From: Couchioplanes azureus
GTDB lineage: Bacteria; Actinomycetota; Actinomycetes; Mycobacteriales; Micromonosporaceae
Length of the DNA: 64,000 nt
Direction of reading: 5' to 3'
Assembly (NCBI RefSeq): GCF_014648355.1
Contig: NZ_BMQY01000017.1
Location: 1-64,000 of the forward strand
The translations under genes and the position numbers were made by a program. Shown piece after piece: positions 32,960 to 41,049 of this stretch (positions within the stretch are counted from its first letter, which is position 1; each line of letters begins with the position of its first letter). The notes beneath the pieces were generated by a model that was given only the letters and a program-made list of their open reading frames with translations, did no database searches and was not told the origin of the DNA.

Positions 32960-33436
32960 CTACTGAGGGCCTTCTCCTTCATGGAGGTAGACAGTCCGGG
33001 CATCCCTACGTGCCTGCAACGCCTGCCTGATGCGTCGGGCGAGCCGGGGGATGGTTACCTCATCGAGCCTGGCCTCATCGACGAAGCTCCACTGCCCGAT
33101 TTCTCCGTCGTCGAACTTGATCGCTGCGAGCTGTTCAGCGGTGAGGCGGCCACCGTCGAAGACGAAGAGCAGCTTGTCGCCCTCGCCAGGATTTGGTGCC
33201 CAGTCGACGGCGAGGAGGAGGTCGATGTCGACCTGTATGCCGAGTTCTTCGCGGATCTCTCGCCTGCACGCGTGAAGAGGCGCCTCACCCGCCTCGACGT
33301 AACCCCCAGGGATCTCCCAGTAGCTCTTGTAGGTCGGGCGAAGCATCAGCACGCGGTTCTGGTCATCAACAAAAAGCGCGCCCGCTGCCACCCTAGGTGT
33401 GGCGAACGGACGCGCGTCCTCTGCAGAGTCGATCAC
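32960..33436 (-). CDS. NUDIX hydrolase
   Basis: The 158-residue protein has a complete NUDIX box, GGYVEAGEAPLHACRREI then REELGI, within a typical MutT fold (ALFVDDQNRVLMLRPTYKSY at the start). It hydrolyses a nucleoside diphosphate linked to another moiety; the substrate cannot be read. It lies 17 bases after the XRE-TPR regulator on the same strand, so the two likely form an operon. pSAM2-type elements often pair a NUDIX gene with their regulator. Confidence 0.88.
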   Translation of the reverse strand: MIDSAEDARPFATPRVAAGALFVDDQNRVLMLRPTYKSYWEIPGGYVEAGEAPLHACRREIREELGIQVDIDLLLAVDWAPNPGEGDKLLFVFDGGRLTAEQLAAIKFDDGEIGQWSFVDEARLDEVTIPRLARRIRQALQARRDARTVYLHEGEGPQ

Positions 33437-33453
33437 AAGTGAACTCTACGGAT

Positions 33454-34677
33454 TTAGGGCAGCACACGCACTCGCTGGGCAAGGGCGGCTAGCTGGAAGC
33501 TAGGCCGGCCCCTGCCGCGGCGCATCCAGGTCTGAACGAGCTGCCGAGACAGTGCGAAGTGTCTGACCTGCTCTGGAGCTTTCTGCTCCGCTGCCAAGAC
33601 CGTGGCAAGAGCGTCTTCGACGCGGTTCCTCGCGCTTAGCGCCCTCGCCACCTCCAGGGCGTGTCGAACCTGTCGTTCAATGGGAAGAGCGCTGGTGTCA
33701 ACGCGTGAACCCAGATCGATGGCGAGCTCCACGTCGCCAAGGTCCATCGCAGCGGTGACTCTATGGATGCTGACGTTGGTGGGACCGAACGCTGTCCAGA
33801 GGTGGTTGCTGTCGCGCCCGAGCCGGCGGGCGGTCTCATTCGCTTCGTTGAGGAAGGTTTGCACCGAGCTTCGGTCTTCCGCTCGTGCCGCTGCGATCGA
33901 TCCTGCGAGCAGAAGGGTTCCATAGACGGATAGGTACTCGGGACTGGCATCGGCGAGGCCCGGCTGCAGGTAGCCAGCCGCGTCAGTCGTGAGCTGGGTG
34001 GCCTCGACATAGCGGCCGGTGGACAGCAGGGTGTGCGTCAGCGAGCGGAAAAGCGAGCCGATGACGACTGTGTCGTCGCTTCGTTGGGCTGCCGCGAATC
34101 CTCGCTCGGCCGCGATCCACGCCAGGTCCGACTCACCTAGCTTGGTCAGCAGGACTGCAGCAGCCTGGTATGTCAGGCCGAGCAGTGCGAAGGCTTGCGC
34201 TTCCTGCTCATCGTCTTGGCGCTGGGTGGCCACCTGAGCTTGGGCCAGCACCTTAGGTAGGTGCGCTACGACGTACCCGTACCGGGATTCCTGGTAGGCG
34301 GCCCAGATGTCGCTGACGCTCGCCCGAATGATGTTGACACTGGGAGCCTCGGCCGTCGATGCCTGCATGAAGGGACACAACTGCCGGTAGTTCAGCAGCG
34401 CGTCTCGAAGTGCGGCAACCGTACGGGTACCGCTGTCGGAGTTCCACTCCAGCAGCGTGGGCTCTCCGACGAGATCGCCGATGGCTACGTCGAGTGCTTC
34501 GGCGACGCTGCGGATGACTGATAGCCGGTCAAGGTCAATGCGGTTGTTTTCGATCTTGCTCAGCCAGTCCACCGTGCGCCCGACTATTCCTGCGAGCACT
34601 TCTTGTGACATGCCTCGGCGGCGTCGGTACCACGCGATCCGCTCACCAACGGTGAGTTCTTGCCCGATGCCTCGCAT
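33454..34677 (-). CDS. XRE helix-turn-helix regulator with TPR-like sensor
   Basis: From ATG 34677 the protein is 407 residues. Residues 8-65 form the helix-turn-helix (RIAWYRRRRGMSQEVLAGIV, later WLSKIENNRIDLDRLSVI); the remainder is helical repeats of the TPR type (for example GYVVAHLPKVLAQAQVATQR, TQLTTDAAGYLQPGLADASP). Regulators of this build in actinomycetes sense peptides or small ligands. The gene is divergent from the SCO3933-type gene, with a palindrome in between. It is a good candidate for the element's master regulator of transfer and replication. Confidence 0.85.
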   Translation of the reverse strand: MRGIGQELTVGERIAWYRRRRGMSQEVLAGIVGRTVDWLSKIENNRIDLDRLSVIRSVAEALDVAIGDLVGEPTLLEWNSDSGTRTVAALRDALLNYRQLCPFMQASTAEAPSVNIIRASVSDIWAAYQESRYGYVVAHLPKVLAQAQVATQRQDDEQEAQAFALLGLTYQAAAVLLTKLGESDLAWIAAERGFAAAQRSDDTVVIGSLFRSLTHTLLSTGRYVEATQLTTDAAGYLQPGLADASPEYLSVYGTLLLAGSIAAARAEDRSSVQTFLNEANETARRLGRDSNHLWTAFGPTNVSIHRVTAAMDLGDVELAIDLGSRVDTSALPIERQVRHALEVARALSARNRVEDALATVLAAEQKAPEQVRHFALSRQLVQTWMRRGRGRPSFQLAALAQRVRVLP

Positions 34678-34712
34678 GGTCAGATCATCTCCAGCCGCGT
34701 CGGCGTACCCCC

Positions 34713-34725
34713 GGAAAAGTATTCC
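34713..34725. promoter_or_regulatory. Palindromic operator candidate between divergent regulators
   Basis: GGAAAAGTATTCC is an imperfect palindrome (10 of 12 outer positions symmetric), centred 42 bases before the XRE gene and about 94 bases before the SCO3933-type gene. It is AT-rich in a GC-rich context, as expected for a repressor site. Confidence 0.4.
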
Positions 34726-34812
34726 AGGTTCATTCGTGATCTTGGACGTAGCTTTGTGCCATCGAGCTAGTCGTCCGCAGGGGACGTGCTCATTACCAGG
34801 GAGGTAACCCTC

Positions 34813-35133
34813 GTGAAGATCTACGTGGACACGACCGGTATCACGTTCACGGTGGCGAAGAAGTCTCAGCCGAAGGTGGACGAGAAGGGGATCCAGCGGT
34901 CCGAGAAGGGAACGGGCCGTCCGATGTGGTCTACCCAGGTCGTCGCGCTCGACGAGACGGGCGGCGAGGTCATCAACGTCACGACGGTCGGTGAGATTCC
35001 GTCGGTGGAGGTTGGTCAGTTCGTCGCGCTCGAGCAGTTGGAGGCCAAGGCATGGGCGACCAATGGTCGTAACGGCACCGCGTTCCGCGCCGCGTCGCTG
35101 ACGCCCCTCACGAGTGCCCCGGCACGTACGTAG
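34813..35133 (+). CDS. SCO3933-family small regulatory protein
   Basis: The 106-residue protein from GTG 34813 (GGGAGGT seven bases before) reads VKIYVDTTGITFTVAKKSQP, QVVALDETGGEVINVTTVGE and TAFRAASLTP. This matches the small proteins annotated as SCO3933-type regulatory proteins in pSAM2-like elements of Streptomyces and Micromonospora. It precedes the transfer genes and is divergent from the XRE regulator. Mechanism not established. Confidence 0.75.
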   Translation: MKIYVDTTGITFTVAKKSQPKVDEKGIQRSEKGTGRPMWSTQVVALDETGGEVINVTTVGEIPSVEVGQFVALEQLEAKAWATNGRNGTAFRAASLTPLTSAPART

Positions 35134-35426
35134 CACTACCCCGCAAGCACCGGAACATCCCTGCCACAGTGTCCGTGGCAAACCTTGGACCGTTCGCGGT
35201 CACACCTTCCCACCTGCACTACCCGGCAAGCCCCCTCGGGAGTCCCGCTGTAACCCAGTTCTCCCGATCACCCGGCCAGTGATGGCCGGTAGTACTTCTG
35301 ATGTGTGGCGCGGGATCGGCTTACCGGTCCCGGCCCCTTCTTCCTTTCAGGCTCTTCGAGTCTTCTCGCCGCCTATGCGCGGCGCCATTCCAGTAATTCC
35401 CGCTCATCTCCTATTGGAGGAGTCCC
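35134..35426. other. Spacer with two stem-loops
   Basis: CCGGCCA-GTGA-TGGCCGG (35272-35289) and the stronger 35311-35332 hairpin lie here, followed by the ribosome site of the NUDIX gene. No protein frame is seen. Confidence 0.5.
35311..35332 (+). terminator. Stem-loop followed by a pyrimidine run
   Basis: CGGGATCGG pairs with CCGGTCCCG (one G-T pair) around CTTA, and is followed by GCCCCTTCTTCCTTTC. It could terminate the SCO3933-type transcript or act as an attenuator. Confidence 0.55.
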
Positions 35427-35450
35427 ATGTCCATGTCCATGTCCATGTCC
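35427..35450 (+). repeat. Four ATGTCC hexamers at a start codon
   Basis: ATGTCC is repeated four times at the start of the NUDIX gene, giving Met-Ser four times and four in-frame ATG codons. Repeat number changes would keep the frame but alter spacing to the GGAGGA site. Confidence 0.9.
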
Positions 35451-36329
35451 CGGACCTACACCCACCCTGACGTCTTCACTGTCGGCATCCGTGACGGATG
35501 GGCCGACCCCGAAACCGATCCGACCCGTATCGACTGGGCCTCTCGCCAGGCTGCTGCTGCGATCCCGTTCGCCGTCATTGACGGCCGACCGGTCAACCCG
35601 TGCGAGACCACTGGCGTCCGCTACGGACGCAACGAACTCGGCCACTGGGGCGAAGCCCTCGCGGCCGACGCCCTCGTCACCGCCACCGACCGCCGCACCG
35701 GTGTGCGGTGGATTCTCCTGATCGAACGCACCGATGGTCACGGCTGGGCCTTGCCCGGCGGATTCGTCGACCCGGGTGAAACCCCGGCCGATGCTGCAGT
35801 ACGCGAACTGGCCGAAGAAACCGGCCTAACCATTCCGGCCGCCTGCTGGCAGGCCAGCCCGGCACGCTACGTGCCCGATCCCCGCGCCAGCGACGAAGCA
35901 TGGATGGTCACCGTCCTGACCCGCACTGACCTCGGCGAGCACGACTCGCCGGCAGACTTCCCCACCCCTACCGGCTGCGATGACGCCGCCCGCGCTGCGT
36001 GGATCGCGGCCCCCAGCTACGAGGCCCTGACCTCGAACCTCGCCGCCCTGTACGGCGGCGACATCTTCCCCGCGCACCGCGCCATGTTGGCCGACGCCCT
36101 CAACGCTCCCGAAACGGAGAACACCATGACCACCACCGAGACGTCGTACGTCTATCTGTGCGCGTTCGCGCACTACACCGGCGGCACCCTCGCCATGACC
36201 ACCGAGATCCACACCCTGGATCACCCGATCACCACCGACGACATCACCCAGCTCAATACCGAGCTGCAGGAGCGCGGCTTCGCCCGCGCCATGCTGACCA
36301 GCTTCTCGCTGTTCGCCAACCAGAGCTAG
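35427..36329 (+). CDS. NUDIX hydrolase of the ADP-ribose pyrophosphatase type
   Basis: The 300-residue protein has a conserved N-terminal part (DVFTVGIRDGWADPETDPTR, IDGRPVNPCETTGVRYGRNE), a complete NUDIX box (GGFVDPGETPADAAVRELAE then ETGL) and a long C-terminal part. The first 240 residues resemble NUDT9-like ADP-ribose hydrolases. The last 68 residues from MTTTETSYVYLCAFAHYTGG look like a separate small domain or a fused small gene. GGAGGA is correctly placed for the first ATG of the repeat. It is the second NUDIX gene on the element and begins the plus-strand transfer region. Confidence 0.85.
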   Translation: MSMSMSMSRTYTHPDVFTVGIRDGWADPETDPTRIDWASRQAAAAIPFAVIDGRPVNPCETTGVRYGRNELGHWGEALAADALVTATDRRTGVRWILLIERTDGHGWALPGGFVDPGETPADAAVRELAEETGLTIPAACWQASPARYVPDPRASDEAWMVTVLTRTDLGEHDSPADFPTPTGCDDAARAAWIAAPSYEALTSNLAALYGGDIFPAHRAMLADALNAPETENTMTTTETSYVYLCAFAHYTGGTLAMTTEIHTLDHPITTDDITQLNTELQERGFARAMLTSFSLFANQS

Positions 36330-36335
36330 GTAGAT

Positions 36336-36377
36336 GCGCGGGGTCGGCTCACGGCTACCAACCTGCCGACCCCGCGC
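36336..36377 (+). terminator. 13-bp-stem hairpin after the NUDIX gene
   Basis: GCGCGGGGTCGGC pairs perfectly with GCCGACCCCGCGC around a 16-base loop, directly after the stop codon. No T-run follows; it may terminate, attenuate or stabilise the message ahead of the transfer genes. Confidence 0.6.
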
Positions 36378-36417
36378 CTACCCAACCCATCCCACCCATC
36401 ATCTGGGAGGACGTGTC

Positions 36418-37353
36418 ATGTCCAAATCTAGCCGACGTTTCGGTCTCGGACGTTCCTCCGGCACCGTCACCGTCATCGAGCAGAAGGTGCACCGTTCCTC
36501 GGCACGCAACGCCCGGTTCGCCTTCGTCATCAGCGTCATCGTGGTCGGCCTGCTCGCCTTGACGGTTGCCTCCGACTACATGCACCCCATCCTGGCCGGC
36601 CTGCTGGCCGCCCCGATCGCGACCTTCGTCGGCGCCCTGGTCTGGGTGCTGGTCAGGGTCTGGCCGGTGCTGCGCATCCTCTGGTGGTGGTCGTTCGAGA
36701 TCACCGCAAGTCTCGGCCTCGTCTACGGATGGGTCACTTTGGCGAATGCCACCCCGGCCGCCGTCACCCTCGCCATCCTCGCGCCCCTGGTGGGCGTTCC
36801 CGCTGCTGTCCCGGCGCTGCGGTGCCGCGTCGTCGCTATCTCGTGGTGCGTGATCGTGCGGCACCGACTGCGGGTCTGCTTCTCGCAGTTCATCATCGCC
36901 AACCGCACGGGCAGCCTCCCGCTGATCCTCTGGGCCCGGCCCACCCCGGTCGGGGAACGCGTCTGGGTCTACCTACGCCCCGGCCTGTCACTCTCGCGGC
37001 TGCAGAGCCGCCTGGACGAGATCGCCGTGACCTGCCACGCCACCTCCGCCGTGGTCGAACTGGCCGGCTCCAGTAAGCGGGCCGCGTTTCTGCGTTTCGA
37101 CATCAAGCGCCGTGAGGTGCTGACCGCCGACGTCAACTCGACCTTGCCGACCCTGGTGCCCGCGGGCGGTGTTCCCACCCCGGCGGCGCCTGGCGCCATA
37201 CCGACGGCATTGGACCTGCCCGACGTCCCGGCCGAACCCACCCCCACCGCACCGGCCGTCCTGAAGGCAGCCAGCTCGGCCAACGGCAAACGGCCGACCA
37301 CCACCAAAGCGGCCCCGGCCGCCGAAAACTCCGACTTCGATCCCTGGGACTGA
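36418..37353 (+). CDS. Membrane half of a TraB/FtsK-like transfer protein
   Basis: A 311-residue protein with several hydrophobic segments (ARFAFVISVIVVGLLALTVA, PILAGLLAAPIATFVGALVW, further ones at 105-135), then a cytoplasmic part with VWVYLRPGLSLSRLQSRLDE and VTCHATSAVVEL. That last segment resembles the domain preceding the motor in actinomycete FtsK/TraB proteins. It has no ATP-binding motif. The C-terminal 80 residues are Pro/Ala/Thr-rich. GGGAGG precedes the ATG. I infer that it is the membrane partner of the separate ATPase at 38169. Confidence 0.6.
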   Translation: MSKSSRRFGLGRSSGTVTVIEQKVHRSSARNARFAFVISVIVVGLLALTVASDYMHPILAGLLAAPIATFVGALVWVLVRVWPVLRILWWWSFEITASLGLVYGWVTLANATPAAVTLAILAPLVGVPAAVPALRCRVVAISWCVIVRHRLRVCFSQFIIANRTGSLPLILWARPTPVGERVWVYLRPGLSLSRLQSRLDEIAVTCHATSAVVELAGSSKRAAFLRFDIKRREVLTADVNSTLPTLVPAGGVPTPAAPGAIPTALDLPDVPAEPTPTAPAVLKAASSANGKRPTTTKAAPAAENSDFDPWD

Positions 37354-37366
37354 AAGGGGCTTGGTC

Positions 37367-37693
37367 ATGTCCCGATGCGCTGAGGAACCCACCGACCACA
37401 TCACCGCCATGATCCAGCGCCTGCACGCCGAATGGACCACCTTCCACGCCGACTCCGGCGATCCCGATCCCGTGCTGAGTCTCCTCACCGAACTCGCCGC
37501 ACAGCGAGACCTCACCGACCGGTGCATCCGCGCCGTCCTCGCGTACGCACGAATCCGGCCGCCGCGCCCCTACCCACTGACCGTGCTCGCCGACACCGTC
37601 GGTATGTCGTTCTCCGGCGTCCGGACCGCTTTCCGCCAAGACGACATCACCGCCGTCCGCAACGCACTACTCACCCCGCCCGGAGAGGCATGA
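37367..37693 (+). CDS. Hypothetical protein with C-terminal helix-turn-helix
   Basis: 108 residues from ATG 37367, with AAAGGGG seven bases upstream. The C-terminal part PLTVLADTVGMSFSGVRTAF then RQDDITAVRNALL has helix-turn-helix spacing similar to sigma region 4 or MarR-type recognition helices. The rest is unrecognised. It lies between the two transfer-protein genes and may regulate them. Confidence 0.55.
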   Translation: MSRCAEEPTDHITAMIQRLHAEWTTFHADSGDPDPVLSLLTELAAQRDLTDRCIRAVLAYARIRPPRPYPLTVLADTVGMSFSGVRTAFRQDDITAVRNALLTPPGEA

Positions 37694-37696
37694 GCC

Positions 37697-38074
37697 ATGG
37701 CCCTTGATCTATCCGGCTACGACCTGCACGAACACCGGCACTGCCTGACCGCCCGGGACCTCACCCGGCACGCCGACCTGTTCCAGATCACCTACCTGAG
37801 CAGCGACAACCGCGCCCTGGCCGCGCACCTGCTCGACTCCGCCACCGACCTCATGCACGCCGCCCAGCACCTGATGCGGCTGTTCCTATTCGACGGCTAC
37901 GACCCGACCCGCGACACCCAGCCGGGTCTGACCGAGACCGAACGTCTCGGCGTGCTCACCCTGGCCTCGACCTGCGCCCACAACGCGGCCCTGTTCCTGC
38001 AAGAAGCACAACGCCGCCGCGTGCACCGCACCGGCTCGGGCTGGGACCCCATCACCGACCCACTCGCTGACTGA
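37697..38074 (+). CDS. Hypothetical helical protein of the transfer region
   Basis: 125 residues, start ATG 37697 three bases after the previous stop, with GGAGAGG upstream. It is mostly helical (LAAHLLDSATDLMHAAQHLM, TLASTCAHNAALFLQEAQRR) and without membrane segments. Short conserved-looking proteins of this kind occur between tra genes of related elements; no function is known to me. Confidence 0.6.
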   Translation: MALDLSGYDLHEHRHCLTARDLTRHADLFQITYLSSDNRALAAHLLDSATDLMHAAQHLMRLFLFDGYDPTRDTQPGLTETERLGVLTLASTCAHNAALFLQEAQRRRVHRTGSGWDPITDPLAD

Positions 38075-38168
38075 CAACGGAACCGACGCGAAAGACGCAC
38101 CCGGGCCTCCACAACCCGCGTCTCCCGCGCCGGTCTCCGCAGCGTATCGCCTACCGGAGGCCCAATCC

Positions 38169-39038
38169 ATGACCATCAACGCAGTGCATCCTCCCGAAAG
38201 CCGGCTGCCGGCCATGCCCCGGTTGTCGATGTTCGACCCGATGTTTATCGGCATCGACGAGTTTGGCGAGCACGTGATGCTCGACGTCGTCTACCGCAAC
38301 CTGCTCGTCGCCGGAGAGCCCGGCGGCGGCAAATCCGGCTTGGTCAACCTCGCCGCCGCCACGGCGGCCCTGGCCGCCAACACCCGCCTGGTCCTGTTCG
38401 ACGCGAAGTGGGTCGAGCTCGGCCCCTACATCAACGTCGCCGACGAGTTCATCGGCGATGAGATCGAAAAGGGTTTGAGCGTCCTGCGGCGGCTGCTGAC
38501 CGTCGCGCGTAACCGCTACCAATGGATCTTGGCGCAGCGGCGCCGCAAGATTCGCCGCGAGGACTTGCTTTCAATCATCGTCACGATCATCGACGAGCTG
38601 GCCATGTTTACCACCGTGCTGGGAACCAAGGCCCAGCAGGAGGAATTCGAGACCCTGCTGCGCGGGCTCGTCTCCCTCGGCCGTGCCTGCGGCATGCCGG
38701 TCATCGCCGCCACCCAGCGCACCTCATGGGACATCATCCCCGCCAGCCTGCGGGACCTGTTCGGCTACCGGTGCGCGTTTCACTGCACCACCGTCGGCAG
38801 CTCCGACGTGATCCTCGGCAACGGCCTGGCCGAGATGGGTTTCGACGCTTCGAAGATCAATCCCGACAACCCGGGAGAAGCGCTGCTCCGCGCCGGAAAG
38901 CGCGTCCCGTACCTGATCAAAGCCGCGTACCTGTCCGACATCGACATCTACGCGATTGCCGACTACGCCGCCTGGCTGCGGCACCCGTCCCGCACTACCG
39001 CCTCGTCCACTGCCCACCGATGGGAGATGGCCGCATGA
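38169..39038 (+). CDS. FtsK/SpoIIIE-like DNA translocase ATPase (TraB-like)
   Basis: 289 residues, soluble, with Walker A GEPGGGKS (49-56), the FDAKWVEL segment typical of FtsK-family motors, Walker B SIIVTIIDEL (135-144), an ATQR sensor-like motif and the GFDASKINPDNPGEALLRAG region found in actinomycete Tra proteins. TraB homologues pump double-stranded plasmid DNA between hyphae as hexamers. Here the usual N-terminal membrane domain is missing and is probably supplied by the protein at 36418. The C-terminal DNA-recognition winged helix is also short or absent. It overlaps the next gene by four bases. Confidence 0.85.
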   Translation: MTINAVHPPESRLPAMPRLSMFDPMFIGIDEFGEHVMLDVVYRNLLVAGEPGGGKSGLVNLAAATAALAANTRLVLFDAKWVELGPYINVADEFIGDEIEKGLSVLRRLLTVARNRYQWILAQRRRKIRREDLLSIIVTIIDELAMFTTVLGTKAQQEEFETLLRGLVSLGRACGMPVIAATQRTSWDIIPASLRDLFGYRCAFHCTTVGSSDVILGNGLAEMGFDASKINPDNPGEALLRAGKRVPYLIKAAYLSDIDIYAIADYAAWLRHPSRTTASSTAHRWEMAA

Positions 39039-39445
39039 CCACCCACACCCTCGTCCGGGACCACACCGTCACCGGCACCGCCACCCAGCTCGCCAACGTG
39101 GTCGCCAACCACCGCACCGCCGGCACCCTCGTCGCACTGACGGCGCCGCGCCCGGTCACCGGCGACCGCTTCCAGATCATCATCCGGCTCCGCGAACCCG
39201 CTCCGGCTCGACCCACCGTCCGGGCCACCTCGACGTCTAAGCGTGCCCGCTTCGCGGTCATCGTCACGGCGCTCACCGGCACCATCGCCGGCCTTCTCGC
39301 CACCGCCGCATATCTGCTCGGCCAGCTCGTCGAGTTCGTCACCGCGCACGCGGGGCCGGTCCTCGCCGTCCTGGCCATCGTCGCCGTTCTCGGCGCGCTC
39401 GGCGCCCGGCGCACGTCTGGCCGCAGGCACTGCCCCGGTTGCTGA
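39035..39445 (+). CDS. Spd-like small membrane protein
   Basis: 136 residues, ATG overlapping the translocase stop. The N-terminal part is soluble (TATQLANVVANHRTAGTLVA) and two membrane helices follow (FAVIVTALTGTIAGLLATAA, AGPVLAVLAIVAVLGALGA). Position right after the translocase suggests a plasmid-spread (Spd) role within the mycelium, as in Streptomyces plasmids; this rests on context. Confidence 0.6.
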   Translation: MTTHTLVRDHTVTGTATQLANVVANHRTAGTLVALTAPRPVTGDRFQIIIRLREPAPARPTVRATSTSKRARFAVIVTALTGTIAGLLATAAYLLGQLVEFVTAHAGPVLAVLAIVAVLGALGARRTSGRRHCPGC

Positions 39446-39483
39446 AACCGGCACCAACCGACAACTGCATAGCCCTGACGGAC

Positions 39484-39528
39484 GACAGGACCGGCCCACG
39501 AGCTCGGCAGGCCATGGCCGGTCCTGTC
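39484..39528 (+). terminator. 13-bp-stem hairpin before the DUF6197-type gene
   Basis: GACAGGACCGGCC pairs perfectly with GGCCGGTCCTGTC around a 19-base loop. It lies in the only sizeable gap between 38169 and 45364 and is followed by the GGAAAGGA site of the next gene. It resembles the hairpin at 36336-36377. Confidence 0.55.
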
Positions 39529-39570
39529 CCTCACCCACATCGCTCCTGTTACGGAAAGGACGTGGATGCC

Positions 39571-40014
39571 ATGAAGGCTACCCACCACCCGCTCGCCGTA
39601 CCCGACACCACCACCAACACAGCCGTAACGCCGGCGGTGCTGTTGCGCTGCGCCGCCCTCTACCTGCAAACCCACGGCTGGACCCAAGGCGAAGTCTTCG
39701 ACTACCTCGCGCAGGATTCGTTCCCGCCCGCCTGCGCCATCGGCGCCATCAACGCCGCCGCCTACGGCCGGTGCATCCTCACCGCCACCGACGACACCAC
39801 CCTGTTCGACCACGACGCCTGGGGCGTCATGTCCGCGCTGCGGATGTTCGCCGCCTGCCTGGATCCGGACTATGACCCGTTCCAGACCAGCGCTATCGAC
39901 GTCATCGGCCAATGGAACGACGCCGAACACCGCACCCGCGACGAAGTCATCCAGGCCCTGAACGAGGCTGCCGACGACTGGGACGCCGCACATTCTGCCG
40001 GGGGTGCCCGGTGA
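39571..40014 (+). CDS. DUF6197-type protein
   Basis: 147 residues from ATG 39571 (GGAAAGGA ten bases upstream). The LLRCAALYLQTHGWTQGEVF ... FPPACAIGAINAAAYGR ... VIGQWNDAEHRTRDEVIQAL ... AADDWDA pattern matches the small proteins annotated DUF6197 in actinomycete mobile elements and chromosomes. Function unknown. Start of a tightly overlapping gene chain that runs to repSA. Confidence 0.7.
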   Translation: MKATHHPLAVPDTTTNTAVTPAVLLRCAALYLQTHGWTQGEVFDYLAQDSFPPACAIGAINAAAYGRCILTATDDTTLFDHDAWGVMSALRMFAACLDPDYDPFQTSAIDVIGQWNDAEHRTRDEVIQALNEAADDWDAAHSAGGAR

Positions 40015-40337
40015 GCCTGTCCTATGTCAACCACGCCTTGACACTGCAACCCCCGTCCGGCGACAGCCGGCCCCCACGCCCGCGGCGCCGGGATGTCGTG
40101 GAGAACGACGAATACGCCGCCTTCGCCCGGCGCATCATCCGCGCCTACGCCCGGCGGGTCGCTTCTGGCGACGTGGAAGCCCTCACCGACATGGTGGCCC
40201 TGTCGTCCGTGCTGGACGACGCCATCACCGACGCAGTGATCGGACTGCGCGCCCACGGCTACTCCTGGGCCGAGATCGCCCAACGGCTTGGCATCTCCCG
40301 CCAGGCCGCCCAGCAGCGTTGGGGAGCCGACCGATGA
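40011..40337 (+). CDS. Small helix-turn-helix protein
   Basis: 108 residues from GTG 40011, overlapping the previous stop by four bases. The C-terminal half carries a sigma-70-region-4-like helix-turn-helix (GYSWAEIAQRLGISRQAAQQ then RWG). The N-terminal part is Arg/Pro-rich, then helical. Possibly a DNA-binding accessory for replication or transfer control. Confidence 0.7.
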   Translation: MSLSYVNHALTLQPPSGDSRPPRPRRRDVVENDEYAAFARRIIRAYARRVASGDVEALTDMVALSSVLDDAITDAVIGLRAHGYSWAEIAQRLGISRQAAQQRWGADR

Positions 40338-40762
40338 CCGCCCCGATCGCGCTGCACTTCCCGGTCCTGGACGAGCTGGCCGAGCGGACCGGCATCGCGG
40401 TCGAGTTCTACGACCCCACCGGAGCCCGCTACGGCTTCCCCACCTTCCCCTACCACTACGCCCCCGACAATCTGGCCACCCGCCGCCAGCTACGCGCCGC
40501 CGGCCTGCGCCCGGACGGACACGATCCCGTCGCGCAGATCCTGTGGCGCCACCGCGCGCAGCGCCGCGTCGCCTACCTCTACCGCCGCGACCTGGCCAAA
40601 CCGAAATGGTCCGCGTCCCCCGGCCAACTGGCCGCTGTTGCCAAGGCCCTGGAGGCCCGGCGGACCTGCCGGCACTGCGGCATCACCCGGCCCTACTACA
40701 TCCCTCGCTCGACCGGCGCCTGCCTCGTCTGCGAACCCGCAGCCGGAGGTGGTGGGCGGTGA
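40334..40762 (+). CDS. RRQRL-motif zinc-binding protein
   Basis: 142 residues from ATG 40334, again overlapping by four bases. It contains the RRQLRAAGLRPDGHDPVAQI segment typical of proteins called RRQRL motif-containing in Streptomyces elements, and a C-terminal zinc ribbon (CRHCGITRPYYIPRSTGACL then VC). Probably binds nucleic acid; exact role unknown. Confidence 0.75.
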   Translation: MTAPIALHFPVLDELAERTGIAVEFYDPTGARYGFPTFPYHYAPDNLATRRQLRAAGLRPDGHDPVAQILWRHRAQRRVAYLYRRDLAKPKWSASPGQLAAVAKALEARRTCRHCGITRPYYIPRSTGACLVCEPAAGGGGR

Positions 40763-41049
40763 GCCTCTATGACCGGCACGACGCCGAAACCGCACCCCAC
40801 TGCCTGTGGTGCATCGACGGCATGACCCCCGCCGGCATCCACCCCGACCTCGGCCCCGTCCTCAAACTCTGCCCCACCCAGCAGTGGTGCGACGACTGCG
40901 GCGACGTCTCCGTGTTCCCGGCCGAGTGGGAAACCCTCGACGACCGGATCAACGACATCCTCGCCGACGGCTACGCCGCCATCTGGTGCGCGTACTGCAA
41001 CGGCATCACCGCCGTGCTACCCGTCACCAACGACGGAGGCATCCGATGA
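40759..41049 (+). CDS. Small zinc-ribbon protein
   Basis: 96 residues from GTG 40759, overlapping both neighbours by four bases. It has six to eight metal-ligand Cys in pairs: HCLWC, CPTQQWCDDC and CAYC, indicating one or two zinc sites. No catalytic motif. Likely a structural or nucleic-acid-binding protein of the replication operon. Confidence 0.65.
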   Translation: MSLYDRHDAETAPHCLWCIDGMTPAGIHPDLGPVLKLCPTQQWCDDCGDVSVFPAEWETLDDRINDILADGYAAIWCAYCNGITAVLPVTNDGGIR

